NCBI GenBank assembly: GCA_002708265.1
Contig: PANA01000002.1
Coordinates: forward strand, 124,001 to 188,000
DNA: 64,000 bases
Source of the DNA: Legionellales bacterium
Lineage (GTDB): Bacteria; Pseudomonadota; Gammaproteobacteria; Berkiellales; Berkiellaceae
Direction: 5' to 3'
The stretch's first letter is position 1. Every line of letters begins with the position of its first letter. The notes under the pieces were generated by a model. The model ran no database searches and was not told the DNA's origin. It saw nothing but the letters and a program-made list of their open reading frames with translations. Positions 29,468-38,097 of the stretch are shown here, piece after piece. A program made the translations under genes and the position numbers.

Positions 29468-30181
29468 ATGCGGCAAGTTTCTGTAAGAGATTTTTTAATA
29501 TTTAGTTTGGCGGTAGCAGGAGCTTGTGTATCTGGTCAAAGTTATGCGTGGGATGTCTCAGAAAATGCACATACCTATTTTCATTTAGGAGCGGGTAAAT
29601 CCTGGGACAGAGGGGCTTCAACTATTCAACACCCTGGTATCGTTAATGCTCAAAGAAAAAGTGCTAACTCATGGGCCTATGCGCAAACCTTTGGTTTGGC
29701 CTTTGATGTTAACGACAATGACAGAGTAGGCTTAGAGCTGGGTTACGATAACTATGGCAACAGAAAATTTATTGAGCTAAACAGCAACTTTGAGCTGCAT
29801 TACTTTGTTCATTATAGTGGTTATAGCGCTACTATCGCAGCCAGTCACTTATTTGATGATGAACATCGCTTTTCATTAAAATTTGGTGTACAGCGTTCAG
29901 TGGCAGACTTAGAGCTACAACCAGCGGATGATCGGTTTATGCCCCTTGCGAGCCAGCAAATAACGACTCGACCAAGATATAACTGGAACCCTCGCGTCGG
30001 TTTGAGCTATGAGTATTATGCTAAGCCGAATGTTACTATGACTTTCTCATTCCATCATACCTGGGGTGGCAAGTTAGATGATATTTACAATAAAATGCGT
30101 GAGCCTCGTGTGATATATAGGGCAGCATCTCGTAACCCAAGTTACACGGCTGCATTAGCAGGCTTAACCTTTTATATGTAA
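29468..30181 (+). CDS. Second outer-membrane beta-barrel protein
   Basis: Encodes 237 residues: a signal peptide ending near SYA-WD, then amphipathic strands (YFHLGAGKSW, VGLELGYDNYG, FSLKFGVQRS, RVGLSYEYYA) and a terminal LAGLTFYM. It has the same size and architecture as the upstream barrel, suggesting old paralogues, but ends in Met instead of Phe. The ATG at 29468 has AAGGA seven bases ahead. It has its own transcription unit after a terminator. The function is not identifiable. Confidence 0.8.
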   Translation: MRQVSVRDFLIFSLAVAGACVSGQSYAWDVSENAHTYFHLGAGKSWDRGASTIQHPGIVNAQRKSANSWAYAQTFGLAFDVNDNDRVGLELGYDNYGNRKFIELNSNFELHYFVHYSGYSATIAASHLFDDEHRFSLKFGVQRSVADLELQPADDRFMPLASQQITTRPRYNWNPRVGLSYEYYAKPNVTMTFSFHHTWGGKLDDIYNKMREPRVIYRAASRNPSYTAALAGLTFYM

Positions 30182-30247
30182 CTAGCGTGATATCTGAGCG
30201 AGGGTAGTTAGGCCTAGTAGGCTGATGATTAGAACAGAAAGTGCCAT
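30182..30247 (-). CDS. 21-residue single-helix membrane peptide
   Basis: A minute frame of 21 residues beginning MALSVLIISLLGLTTLA and ending QISR. It is almost entirely one hydrophobic helix with a short polar C-terminus. It has an AAGGAG ribosome site (complement of 30254-30259) six bases before the ATG, better than most genes here. It is convergent with the barrel gene and its stop abuts that gene's stop. Small inner-membrane peptides of this kind often regulate a larger membrane complex; the partner is unknown. Confidence 0.55.
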   Translation of the reverse strand: MALSVLIISLLGLTTLAQISR

Positions 30248-30332
30248 AGTCTTCTCCTTCAAATGGATTTATACCTTATCAAGCCACCTTTCAAAAATCA
30301 ATTAATAAATTGCTGTCAAATCAGATGTTTAT

Positions 30333-30361
30333 AAAAAGAGGCCTACATAGGCCTCTTTTTT
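30333..30361. terminator. Bidirectional terminator
   Basis: AAAAAGAGGCCTA and TAGGCCTCTTTTTT form a long stem with A-run and T-run on its two sides, so it can act in both directions. It serves the convergent genes on each side. Confidence 0.92.
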
Positions 30362-30367
30362 GCTCTT

Positions 30368-30913
30368 TTAGAATCTAATCTGAGAACTCCTAAAGCTTTC
30401 TCTACTGTCGCCTAGAGATTCTGCTGTTCGCTTAGTTTCAGTAGCAAGAGAGTCTCTGGCAGCTTGTAATAGGGATGGACGAAATTGTTCTGTTCCTAAT
30501 AATGCTACACAATTGTACTGATAGTCTTGGTGTTTGAGTAAGAATAACTCGATATCAATGATCAGTTGATGGCACTCTGCCTCTTCTTCAGTACAAAGAT
30601 TACGCTTGCTCAGCAACTCTAGAGCAATACCGTGGTCTAACAATACACCTGCTTCATGCCCTGAATTAGATTCTCTTTTTTTAAGGGACTCAATAATAAT
30701 CTTAAGGGCTTTTAATGGAGCAGTTGACGTTGCGATTGTCTGCGTAACATCTATAAATTTACCTCGTCTGATAATACCCAGGGCACTCGTCGTGTTGATA
30801 CTCTCAGGTTGAATAGGTGCTTTTGAGACTACAAACGTTTCAAGTGCACGATAGGTAGAGGATATTCTTGCAGCAATTTTTGAGTCGGGAGGTGAGTATG
30901 ACCCGTGGATCAT
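30368..30913 (-). CDS. Hypothetical protein, 181 residues
   Basis: Unrecognised. It has no signal peptide or membrane helix. The middle (residues 70-160) is predicted helical, and the C-terminus is Arg/Ser-rich and probably flexible (ending FRSSQIRF). It ends next to a bidirectional terminator. It is downstream of, and on the same strand as, the small membrane protein gene at 30970-31623. Confidence 0.6.
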   Translation of the reverse strand: MIHGSYSPPDSKIAARISSTYRALETFVVSKAPIQPESINTTSALGIIRRGKFIDVTQTIATSTAPLKALKIIIESLKKRESNSGHEAGVLLDHGIALELLSKRNLCTEEEAECHQLIIDIELFLLKHQDYQYNCVALLGTEQFRPSLLQAARDSLATETKRTAESLGDSRESFRSSQIRF

Positions 30914-30969
30914 TTGGCAAGTAAAGGGTGGAACAGTATTAATAACAAATTTTCCTTTTTCGAGGGTTG

Positions 30970-31623
30970 TTATTTTTTATATTTTCTTTTTTTGGATCTA
31001 ACTTCTGAAACCGCTACAGGTGTTACCTGTCGTCTCGTTTTTCTCAGGTTCAGGAGGACGTCATGTTTGCAACATTCTTCGTCTTGTTCGTAAGAGGGAT
31101 CTAAATCACGAGTGATAACGGTGCGTCTCACAATGTAGCGCCGTTCAAAATCCTTAACATTATTGGCAACTTTTTGGTCGACCTTTTGTGTCATGGAATT
31201 AAAATAGTTTTTAACTTCAACAAAAGCCTCTTTGATCACATTTATGAAGGCTAATGTGCCTTTGGCAATATCCTTTGGGGAAAGAATGTAGGTAAGGGGA
31301 TTGAATAGGTTTAGAATCGAGCCCAGCCCTGAACTTGTGGGTTCAAAAGGCCAAATATCAAAAAGTTTACAGATCTCCAAATATACAAAATAGCCTGCAA
31401 TGAGACACAGAGGCGCAACTACAAAGAAGGTACTTGCTACAGCAGGGAGCCACGCAAAGGGAAGAGCGTATCCTAAAGCACAGAAACAAATAGCTGCAAT
31501 TAAGCTTGGAAAACGTTTTGGGCTTTTGTAAACCTCTTTCTTGGGCCCCTTTTTTGATTTGATGCGGTTGACTGACGGACCTTTATCTTTTTCCTTGTCT
31601 TTTTTAGTCTTCCAGAGTTTCAT
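30970..31623 (-). CDS. Hypothetical membrane protein with basic ends
   Basis: Encodes 217 residues, unrecognised. A very lysine-rich N-terminus (about 35 residues) is followed by two hydrophobic helices (about 40-60 and 64-85), a weaker third segment near GSILNLFNPLTYIL, a charged helical region and a basic C-terminus ending KKRKYKK. Such doubly basic ends with a central hairpin could anchor a protein to a membrane. The function is unknown. Confidence 0.6.
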   Translation of the reverse strand: MKLWKTKKDKEKDKGPSVNRIKSKKGPKKEVYKSPKRFPSLIAAICFCALGYALPFAWLPAVASTFFVVAPLCLIAGYFVYLEICKLFDIWPFEPTSSGLGSILNLFNPLTYILSPKDIAKGTLAFINVIKEAFVEVKNYFNSMTQKVDQKVANNVKDFERRYIVRRTVITRDLDPSYEQDEECCKHDVLLNLRKTRRQVTPVAVSEVRSKKRKYKK

Positions 31624-31755
31624 AATTAGTCCATTAATGTATTCCGGGTCGCAGAAGTATAACGGCTTAAGGCTTATTTTTCACTAAGCTTGCAAAATGC
31701 ATTTTGTAACAGTTGTTGGTATGCTGTTGATGGGTATTTGGTAAGGAATCTAAAA

Positions 31756-32391
31756 GTGACTAAGGTTATATCCTTTATATTTTCAGCGCTGATGGCCATT
31801 TCACCTTTCGCAATGGCACACACGGATGGCGATGCAATTCATGCGATTAAGCAAAGTTGGGTCGAGGCAAAGTACGAAAAGAAAGGAAAAGAACAGGCAC
31901 ATGCCTTTGAACTGCTCCTGGAAGACATTGCTCGACTGAGGCAAGAATCAGATTTGCCCGTAGCTGTTTTGGATTGCTGGGAAGGAACAAGTTTGAGCTC
32001 TTATGCTTCAGCTGTTGGCGGAACTCGAGCTCTTTCGATGGTTAAGAAAGCAAGAGGGCTATTAGAAAATGCACTTAGCGCTGATGAGCAAGTTGAAGAT
32101 GGATTGGCGCTAGGCGTGCTCGGCACTCTTTATCACAAAGTGCCAAGTTGGCCAATTGCTTATCGTGATGATAAAAAAGCTCAGCGCTTCTTAAAGAAGG
32201 CACTTGATGTTTCTCCAGAGAGCGCGCATACGCAGTTTTATTATGCAGAGTACCTTGCGTCTAAAGGAGAGAAAGAAGAGGCCATCGATCGCCTATATGG
32301 TGCACTCGATGCTGCGCATCAATCCGAAGATGTCTTTGCGCAGGCTCGCGGACTTGAAATTGAGGAAGCATTAAACAAATTAGGAGGCTAA
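31756..32391 (+). CDS. Exported TPR-like protein
   Basis: The GTG start at 31756 has AAGGA eight bases ahead and opens a signal peptide ending AMA-H; an ATG 22 codons upstream gives no such peptide. The mature part has helical repeat character, clearest in [20 protein letters not shown] followed by a second hairpin beginning [19 protein letters not shown], which resembles tetratricopeptide repeats. It is probably a periplasmic scaffold. Its 3' end overlaps the convergent YchJ-like gene by 12 bases. Confidence 0.7.
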   Translation: MTKVISFIFSALMAISPFAMAHTDGDAIHAIKQSWVEAKYEKKGKEQAHAFELLLEDIARLRQESDLPVAVLDCWEGTSLSSYASAVGGTRALSMVKKARGLLENALSADEQVEDGLALGVLGTLYHKVPSWPIAYRDDKKAQRFLKKALDVSPESAHTQFYYAEYLASKGEKEEAIDRLYGALDAAHQSEDVFAQARGLEIEEALNKLGG

Positions 32392-32877
32392 ACAGCACTT
32401 CTTGTACTTTCTACCACTGCCGCAATGACACGGATCGTTGCGGCCTATCTTGTCCGTATTGTACACCGTCTCTACAGTTCTAGGGGTTTCACCTTCTACG
32501 TAGTACCATTTGCCGCCAATTTTCTCGAAACGTGAACGCTCATGGATATCAAAGGATTCGCCATCTGTCGTGCTGTACGTAGCAATAAACTCTACCTCGC
32601 CAAATAGCCCATCTTCTTCAGTTGGAGGAGCTGAGAGTATCTCAAGAGCTTCCCACTGCAGTGGGGTTACCCACTTTTTAAAGCCAATAGGATCGAATTC
32701 ATCAAGGGCGGTGTCCGTCATCGTCTTCATAATGTACGGAATATTGGCCTGAGTGAAAGCCGTGTACCGAGAGCGCATTAGCTGCTCAGGTGTACTGGGT
32801 AGTAATGTCTCGAGGATAAAAGGGCCGCAGCAGTTTGTGTACTCTAATTTGCTGCCACACGGGCACATGTCTAGCAT
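32380..32877 (-). CDS. YchJ-like protein with two SEC-C zinc motifs
   Basis: Encodes 165 residues. A zinc-binding CPCGS...CC motif occurs at the N-terminus (residues 5-17) and a second one, [15 protein letters not shown], at the C-terminus. Between them lies the cystatin/NTF2-like core (SRYTAF, then ARF-type strands) of the YchJ/UPF0225 family. SEC-C motifs bind zinc and, in SecA, SecB. The function of YchJ is unproven. An AGGA site precedes the ATG. Confidence 0.9.
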   Translation of the reverse strand: MLDMCPCGSKLEYTNCCGPFILETLLPSTPEQLMRSRYTAFTQANIPYIMKTMTDTALDEFDPIGFKKWVTPLQWEALEILSAPPTEEDGLFGEVEFIATYSTTDGESFDIHERSRFEKIGGKWYYVEGETPRTVETVYNTDKIGRNDPCHCGSGRKYKKCCLAS

Positions 32878-32946
32878 AGTTACATCCTATATAAGGTGAG
32901 GGTATACTCAATTTATCCACTTTAACAAACATTATATGGATATTGT

Positions 32947-33240
32947 ATGCTCAAAAACATTAGAGAACGTGAACTGCTAAGGAACAAAGAGGTCGATGCT
33001 GAGAGTGCATCATTTCACTCTACGCTCGTTAAGCAAATGGAGGCGCTTAAAGAAAAACTAGGCAGAATGCCAACAGAGGATGAAATTGAAGCGACATTAA
33101 TAAGCGATGAGTTTCAGATTGCTGTGCATACGGGTGTTTTTTTGAGGAGGGGGGCTGGCTCTTTGGTTGTATCTGAGCAGACTCGGGAAGTCCCCTCTGT
33201 CGACAACGAAGAAAAAACAAGAAAACGGAATTCCAAATAA
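32947..33240 (+). CDS. Hypothetical protein, 97 residues
   Basis: Small charged protein, unrecognised. Residues 1-55 look like a helical hairpin, including MPTEDEIEATL, which resembles the sequence ahead of sigma-factor-type helices but is too short to classify. The tail is polar and basic. A possible gene with modest start signals. Confidence 0.5.
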   Translation: MLKNIRERELLRNKEVDAESASFHSTLVKQMEALKEKLGRMPTEDEIEATLISDEFQIAVHTGVFLRRGAGSLVVSEQTREVPSVDNEEKTRKRNSK

Positions 33241-33293
33241 GTTGTGTGAAAATAATGCCGTCCCTGGCCACACAATTGTTGGATACACAATTT

Positions 33294-33905
33294 TCAAACA
33301 GAGTGAGCAAATCCTTCATCGGATGATACGATGGTGGCTGATGATTCAGCTTCCATCAGTTTCTTCCATCTAAAGTGACCTGCCACTGCAAGAAACAGAT
33401 AGATAAAATGTACACCAGAGTGAAAGGGGATTCCTTTTTGAGCATGAACCCAAACCACTATAGCGTCTACAATGAACCAGACTATCCAGCACTCGAATAC
33501 TTTTCTGCAAAGTAACCACTGAGCGGTTAAACTTAAGCATAAAATCAAAGCATCCAGCATTGGTACAGTTGAATTAAAGAAGCGAGACAAAAGCCACCAA
33601 GCGGCTGTTACCCCAATAATATTCAATACCGTTAGTCCAAATCCATGTGTTGGAGTGAGACGAGAGATCATCAACGTTGGCTTATTTTCGTTTTGGCTGC
33701 TTGTCCACAAAACCAAACCGTAAACCATCGAGACCATATAAACACCTTCCAGTGCAACCTGGCCATATAAACCTTTGAAGAAATAGAGAGTGGTATTGAC
33801 TAGAATGGCCAGCATGCCAACTATCCAAGCAGCGCGCTTGGCGTTCACAAAGCAGAATGTTGATAATAGCGACAGTGAAGCCCCTATTGGATCTAATATA
33901 GTCAT
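33294..33905 (-). CDS. pnuT: PnuC-family vitamin transporter, probably thiamine (PnuT)
   Basis: Encodes 203 residues with about seven membrane helices, carrying the PnuC-type WIVGMLAILVNTTLYFFKGLYG region near residue 30. PnuC proteins carry nicotinamide riboside; close relatives under TPP riboswitches (PnuT) carry thiamine. A TPP riboswitch lies directly ahead of the start, so thiamine is the likely substrate, to be trapped by phosphorylation inside the cell. The Met beginning MTILDPIG is chosen because GGGAG lies just ahead; a Met seven codons upstream falls inside the riboswitch. Confidence 0.85.
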   Translation of the reverse strand: MTILDPIGASLSLLSTFCFVNAKRAAWIVGMLAILVNTTLYFFKGLYGQVALEGVYMVSMVYGLVLWTSSQNENKPTLMISRLTPTHGFGLTVLNIIGVTAAWWLLSRFFNSTVPMLDALILCLSLTAQWLLCRKVFECWIVWFIVDAIVVWVHAQKGIPFHSGVHFIYLFLAVAGHFRWKKLMEAESSATIVSSDEGFAHSV

Positions 33906-33907
33906 TT

Positions 33908-33978
33908 CATCTCCCTTCGCAGGCATTATCCTGAGCAGGTTGTATGGGTATGCTCTCAGCCATATGGCACCCCAGATG
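33908..33978 (-). promoter_or_regulatory. TPP (thiamine pyrophosphate) riboswitch
   Basis: Read on the minus strand, the THI-element blocks come in order: GGGGTGCC, GGCTGAGA, ACCC, AACCTG, GGATAATGCC and GCGAAGGGAG. CATCT and AGATG close the P1 stem. The 3' strand of P1 overlaps the GGGAG ribosome site two bases before the start codon, so ligand binding should block translation directly. This is the usual translational off-switch in gammaproteobacteria. Confidence 0.95.
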
Positions 33979-34009
33979 CGGTTAATTAGAGCACAAACTT
34001 ATTGAGCGT

Positions 34010-34993
34010 TCAAGCTTTAGGGGATGAAATTTGGTTGGTCGACTCCTTTTCAGGGGTCGGCTTGGGATCGGTTTCTGAAGGGCTTTCTGGCGCACTGGGA
34101 TGCACCGGAGGTGTTTTATCTGTTTGAGAGACAGTTTGTTTTATAGGCCTTTGATGAGGAAGAGTATTTGGATTGATGATTTCAGAGTCGTTGTATATCA
34201 ATCCTTCTTTATTCCAGGGGAGCTGTCGGTATAGGCCTTGCTCAACAACCTGAATGAATGGATATTTAATAATTTCGAAATAGGGGGAGTAATCAAAGTC
34301 TCGAGGAGTATATAGTCGCGGGTTGCGATGATATAACTCAACATTTTCTGCCCCACTATCATTATTGACGTATTTAATAGCGGGCAGTATCGGGAAAGAC
34401 ACATTGGTAAAGGCTTCAGCGATAACCGTTGAGCAGACTGTTCTTGTGTAGCTTCCTGGGTGGTGAGAAAAAATACTAGAGCGCCAGCGGCGAGGTAAAA
34501 TGGCCCAAGGGAAAAAAAAGCGGGCTAAATCGAATATCTGGCGAACATCGTACTTCGTCCCTAAGCGATGGACGCAGAACTCAATAACAGACTGAGCATC
34601 ACGACGGCTCAACCCATCAGGGCGACAAATTCGGATATGCGTATTTTCGTAGTTCTTTAATGGCGCAACTACGGTTCCTTTTCCCAACATTCCCTCAATT
34701 ATTAGCTGTTCACTCGGATCGCCTCGATAATGTTGCGCCACCAAAGCCCTTACTTCAGGGTCATCAATATCATGAAGCCGACCTATATAAATACAGCTGT
34801 GTGTCCAAGGGCTTTGTGTCACTAGGCGGATTACGTTTGATACGTGTGAGCGACCCTCACACAAAAGAACATCACAGGGCCTCAACTCATATCGGATACG
34901 CTCGAAGTCACATAATGGAGCTTCTGCCTCGGTAAAATCTTCTATTAGCCAATGAATGATTGCATCCGTTACGGATTTCAAAGACAGTCCCAA
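34010..34993 (-). CDS. YiiX/YaeF-type permuted papain-like cysteine hydrolase
   Basis: Encodes 327 residues. The circularly permuted NlpC/P60 fold is indicated by LRPCDVLLCEG, the catalytic His in SPWTHSCIYIG (H65) and the catalytic Cys in TVCSTVIAEAF (C187). Members act as amidases or lipid-linked hydrolases; the substrate here is unknown. The last 60 residues are a Pro/Ser/Thr-rich tail. The start is TTG with GGAG six bases ahead; a nearby ATG is out of frame. There is no signal peptide. Confidence 0.8.
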   Translation of the reverse strand: MGLSLKSVTDAIIHWLIEDFTEAEAPLCDFERIRYELRPCDVLLCEGRSHVSNVIRLVTQSPWTHSCIYIGRLHDIDDPEVRALVAQHYRGDPSEQLIIEGMLGKGTVVAPLKNYENTHIRICRPDGLSRRDAQSVIEFCVHRLGTKYDVRQIFDLARFFFPWAILPRRWRSSIFSHHPGSYTRTVCSTVIAEAFTNVSFPILPAIKYVNNDSGAENVELYHRNPRLYTPRDFDYSPYFEIIKYPFIQVVEQGLYRQLPWNKEGLIYNDSEIINPNTLPHQRPIKQTVSQTDKTPPVHPSAPESPSETDPKPTPEKESTNQISSPKA

Positions 34994-35045
34994 AACATTC
35001 TCCTAAGCATTAACCAGCGAGGCCACCCTCTAAGTCTAGCAGCGC

Positions 35046-36188
35046 CTACGAGGGCTGCCCAGAATCCTCAGTACTTAACTGTCCTACGGGTCCAAGTTCT
35101 ACTTGTTCGATTTTGTCAAACCTCTGACTTATCTTCTTGGCAGACACGTGTATTTCCTCGACATCGGTATGCGCCTGGGTAATATGGCGCGACAGGTTGT
35201 CCATTCGTTTCTCAAATCGTGAGAAATCCTTTGCTAGATGAGCTAAGTGCTCTTGAATAAGGTGAACTTGTTGACGAGTAGCGGCGTCCTTAATGACTGA
35301 GCGAGCCGTGGTTAAAATTGCCATCATGGTTGTGGGGGAGGTTAGCCAAACTCGTTTTTGATGAGCTAAGTCTACAAGGTCTGGGTGGTGGCTATGTATT
35401 TCCGCAAAAATGGCCTCAGAAGGAAGGAACATGATTGCACCATCTGAAGTGGTATTAGCAATAATGTATTTATTGGCAATATCAAGAATATGCTTTTTAA
35501 CATCTTGTTTAAACTGGCTTGATGCGGCATTGGGTGTCTGAGTGTCCTGCATTTTTTGGTAGCTCTCAAGAGGAAACTTTGAATCAATCGGGACCAGCCC
35601 CGTAGGTTCAGGAAGTTTTAGTAAGCAGTCGACTCGGGTGCCATTAGGCAGGGTGGCTTGAAGCTGAAAAGCATTTTCAGGTAATACATTTCTGATTAGT
35701 GCGGATAGCTGGACTTCACCAAATGCACCACGGGCACGCTTATCTGTTAGTACTGACTGTAAAGAAACAACATCCTCTGATAAGCGGGTAATATTCTTCT
35801 GAGCTTCATCGATAAGAGCGAGCCGCTTGAGGATATCTGAGAAAGTCGCCGTGGTTTTTTCAAAGCCTTCCATCAGGCGCTTTTCGACGCGATCATTAAT
35901 TTGAGAGAGTTTTGTGTCCGTAGTTTGAGTTAGTTGATTGAAACGGTTTTCAAGAGACTCTCTCGTTTTATGTAGGTTATCCATTAACAACTGTTGAAGT
36001 TGGGTGTTATGACGCGTTAGGGCACTCTCTGTGAATTGTCCCAGCTTTTCGAACTGTGGAGAAAGCTTGTCAGTTAGTTCGGCTAATAATACTTGCTTTG
36101 ATTGTTTCACACTCTGCAGCATAGCAATGATGATGCCACCAAAAACCGCAATCAGTATTAACAATATCCAAAATTGCCCATCGCTCAT
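35046..36188 (-). CDS. rmuC: DNA recombination protein RmuC
   Basis: An N-terminal membrane helix (about 6-24) is followed by a long coiled coil (to about 150) and a nuclease-like PD-(D/E)XK core with the recognisable ARGAFGEVQL and PIDSKFPLESY segments. RmuC limits inversion recombination at short inverted repeats. Its 380 residues are shorter than E. coli RmuC (475), mainly in the coiled coil and tail. Confidence 0.92.
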   Translation of the reverse strand: MSDGQFWILLILIAVFGGIIIAMLQSVKQSKQVLLAELTDKLSPQFEKLGQFTESALTRHNTQLQQLLMDNLHKTRESLENRFNQLTQTTDTKLSQINDRVEKRLMEGFEKTTATFSDILKRLALIDEAQKNITRLSEDVVSLQSVLTDKRARGAFGEVQLSALIRNVLPENAFQLQATLPNGTRVDCLLKLPEPTGLVPIDSKFPLESYQKMQDTQTPNAASSQFKQDVKKHILDIANKYIIANTTSDGAIMFLPSEAIFAEIHSHHPDLVDLAHQKRVWLTSPTTMMAILTTARSVIKDAATRQQVHLIQEHLAHLAKDFSRFEKRMDNLSRHITQAHTDVEEIHVSAKKISQRFDKIEQVELGPVGQLSTEDSGQPS

Positions 36189-36224
36189 TTTCTTTGCCCC
36201 AAGGATAAAAGCGGTATGATAACA

Positions 36225-37169
36225 CTATCCCAATAGAGTATCTTTAGTATTCCCTTGGCTCTCGATAATCCTCTTCAAGCGTTTTAGTGCTTCTGATTGA
36301 ATTTGACGAACGCGCTCACGTGTCAGACCAATTTGTTGTCCAGTTTCGTCTAATGTGCAGATATCATGCCCAAGTAATCCAAAGCGGTGTGCAATAACCT
36401 CTCTTGATTTTGGAGGTAGATTATACAGCCAGTCCGCTATTTTATGTTTAAGTTCATCTGTATTGCTCTGGGCAAGTGGCTCATATGAGACCGCTGATTT
36501 AAGAGTGTCCAATAAAGGTTTATCAACTTCCATTGATACAGAATGATCCATGGATAGCGCTTTTTCATTGAGTGCCATCAATTTTGAGATTTCATGATCT
36601 GGCTTTTCCAATGCAGCTGCAATGTCTTTGTGAGAGGGGTCGGTGCCATTGGAGTGAGAAAGTTTACGCTGTGTTCTCAGGCAGGTGTTTAGTTGTTTGA
36701 CAATATGAACGGGTAAGCGAACGACTCTAGATTGATTCATAATCGCGCGCTCTATGGTTTGCTGGATCCACCAGGCGCCGTAGGTTGAAAAACGAAATCC
36801 TTTTTCAGGATCAAACTTTTCTACTGCGTGCATTAAGCCAAGGTTGCCTTCCTCAATTAAGTCCGCGAGGGCCATTCCAGATCTTTGATATCGTTTTGCA
36901 ATTTTAACAACAAGACGCAAATTGGATTCAATCATTACTGCGCGAGCTGCGGCATCACCTTTTTGGGTTAATCGAGCGTAGTAAACTTCTTCTTCTTTGG
37001 AGAGAAGTTTTGGGCGTCGAATATCTTTAAGATATTGCTCTACAGGCTCGTAAGAACTTGAGGCGGGGGTGGATTTTGAAATCGCTTCTTGAAATTCGCC
37101 GTCGTTTGCACCAGATAGGTTTTTACTGCCCGAAATGGTACCGGCACCTGGTTCTTTAGGATCTAACAT
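36225..37169 (-). CDS. rpoS: RNA polymerase sigma factor RpoS
   Basis: Stationary-phase/general stress sigma factor. Region 1.2-2 contains YLKDIRRPKLLSKEEE and DLIEEGNLGLMHAVEKFD, region 2.4 FSTYGAWWIQQTIERA, and region 4 ends with LTRERVRQIQSEALKRL. The absence of a long region 1.1 and the 314-residue length fit RpoS rather than RpoD. I choose the ATG five bases after AAGGAG over a GTG two codons earlier that overlaps this site. The usual upstream nlpD is absent. The neighbour upstream is divergent. Confidence 0.93.
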   Translation of the reverse strand: MLDPKEPGAGTISGSKNLSGANDGEFQEAISKSTPASSSYEPVEQYLKDIRRPKLLSKEEEVYYARLTQKGDAAARAVMIESNLRLVVKIAKRYQRSGMALADLIEEGNLGLMHAVEKFDPEKGFRFSTYGAWWIQQTIERAIMNQSRVVRLPVHIVKQLNTCLRTQRKLSHSNGTDPSHKDIAAALEKPDHEISKLMALNEKALSMDHSVSMEVDKPLLDTLKSAVSYEPLAQSNTDELKHKIADWLYNLPPKSREVIAHRFGLLGHDICTLDETGQQIGLTRERVRQIQSEALKRLKRIIESQGNTKDTLLG

Positions 37170-37371
37170 AAGCACTCCTTGCTATGAACTTGTGGTGATC
37201 AAGCTGCCGACAACAAGGCAATCCTTCAGCAGGTGTCCCTTTACCCTTCCTAATTTCATCGTATCAGAGCTTATTGCGCCAAACAATTGCATTGCGGGAT
37301 GAGTTTGGCGGCGATGCAATAAGAATAAGTTGTGATATTCTGATAGACATGAATTGACAAGGATGTTGGCA

Positions 37372-38097
37372 ATGCACAAATTAATCGCAATCATTTTGTT
37401 TTTCTGCACTTTTTCCGTACAGGCTATTCCTCTGAAGGCGCAACACCACGGTCATGGGCAACTACATGCTCAGAATTTGCTTGTTATGTTGCACCATACA
37501 CAAAACGATCCTAATGAGTTTGTTAACCTTGTTGATGCCTTTAATCAACGAGGCTTTTATCCTATATCCGTCGATTTTAGATCTTCAGTAATATCACATT
37601 GGCAAAATGCCGCAAAAGGCATCAAATCGATGAATGATCTCCGCGCTAAGTCTTTCCCAGAGGCGGATGAGTTCTATGGAGATATTGTTCAGTTTTTGAA
37701 GGATTTAAGAGCGACGTACCCCGGTAAGCAAATAGTTGTTGCAGCAAGTGGCAATATGGCTGAGCAGAGCTTAAAAGCGGCTAGAGACTATCCCTCTGTT
37801 GTAGATGGTCTACTTCTTTTTACCCCTGAGTTTTCCTCAGAAGAAAATAGGAACCGTTTATCTAAAGCTACACGGGTTCCTGTGTTTGTAACCGCATCAG
37901 ATGATCAAATCAAAGAAGTGCAACGATTTGTAATAGGCGTACAGACGCGTAGTAAAATGGCTTATTTGCCTGAAGGACCCTCATCATTTGGGGCATATGC
38001 GTTACAGAACAATACACAAGAAAAGGAATTTACCTGGCAGGCGCTGGATGATTTCATTTATCACTATTTTCCAGCGCCTGGTAGGGCGAATAGCTAG
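37372..38097 (+). CDS. Exported alpha/beta-hydrolase-like protein
   Basis: Encodes 241 residues: a signal peptide ending VQA-IP (ATG with AAGGA eight bases ahead; two earlier Met/TTG codons are possible), then an alpha/beta-hydrolase pattern. The nucleophile elbow reads VVAASGNMAE, where GxSxG is degenerate (AxSGN), and RVPVFVTASDDQIK is the usual strand before the acid residue. A histidine-rich patch (QHHGHGQLH) starts the mature protein. It may be an inactive or atypical esterase. The 3' end overlaps the MFS gene by four bases. Confidence 0.65.
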   Translation: MHKLIAIILFFCTFSVQAIPLKAQHHGHGQLHAQNLLVMLHHTQNDPNEFVNLVDAFNQRGFYPISVDFRSSVISHWQNAAKGIKSMNDLRAKSFPEADEFYGDIVQFLKDLRATYPGKQIVVAASGNMAEQSLKAARDYPSVVDGLLLFTPEFSSEENRNRLSKATRVPVFVTASDDQIKEVQRFVIGVQTRSKMAYLPEGPSSFGAYALQNNTQEKEFTWQALDDFIYHYFPAPGRANS

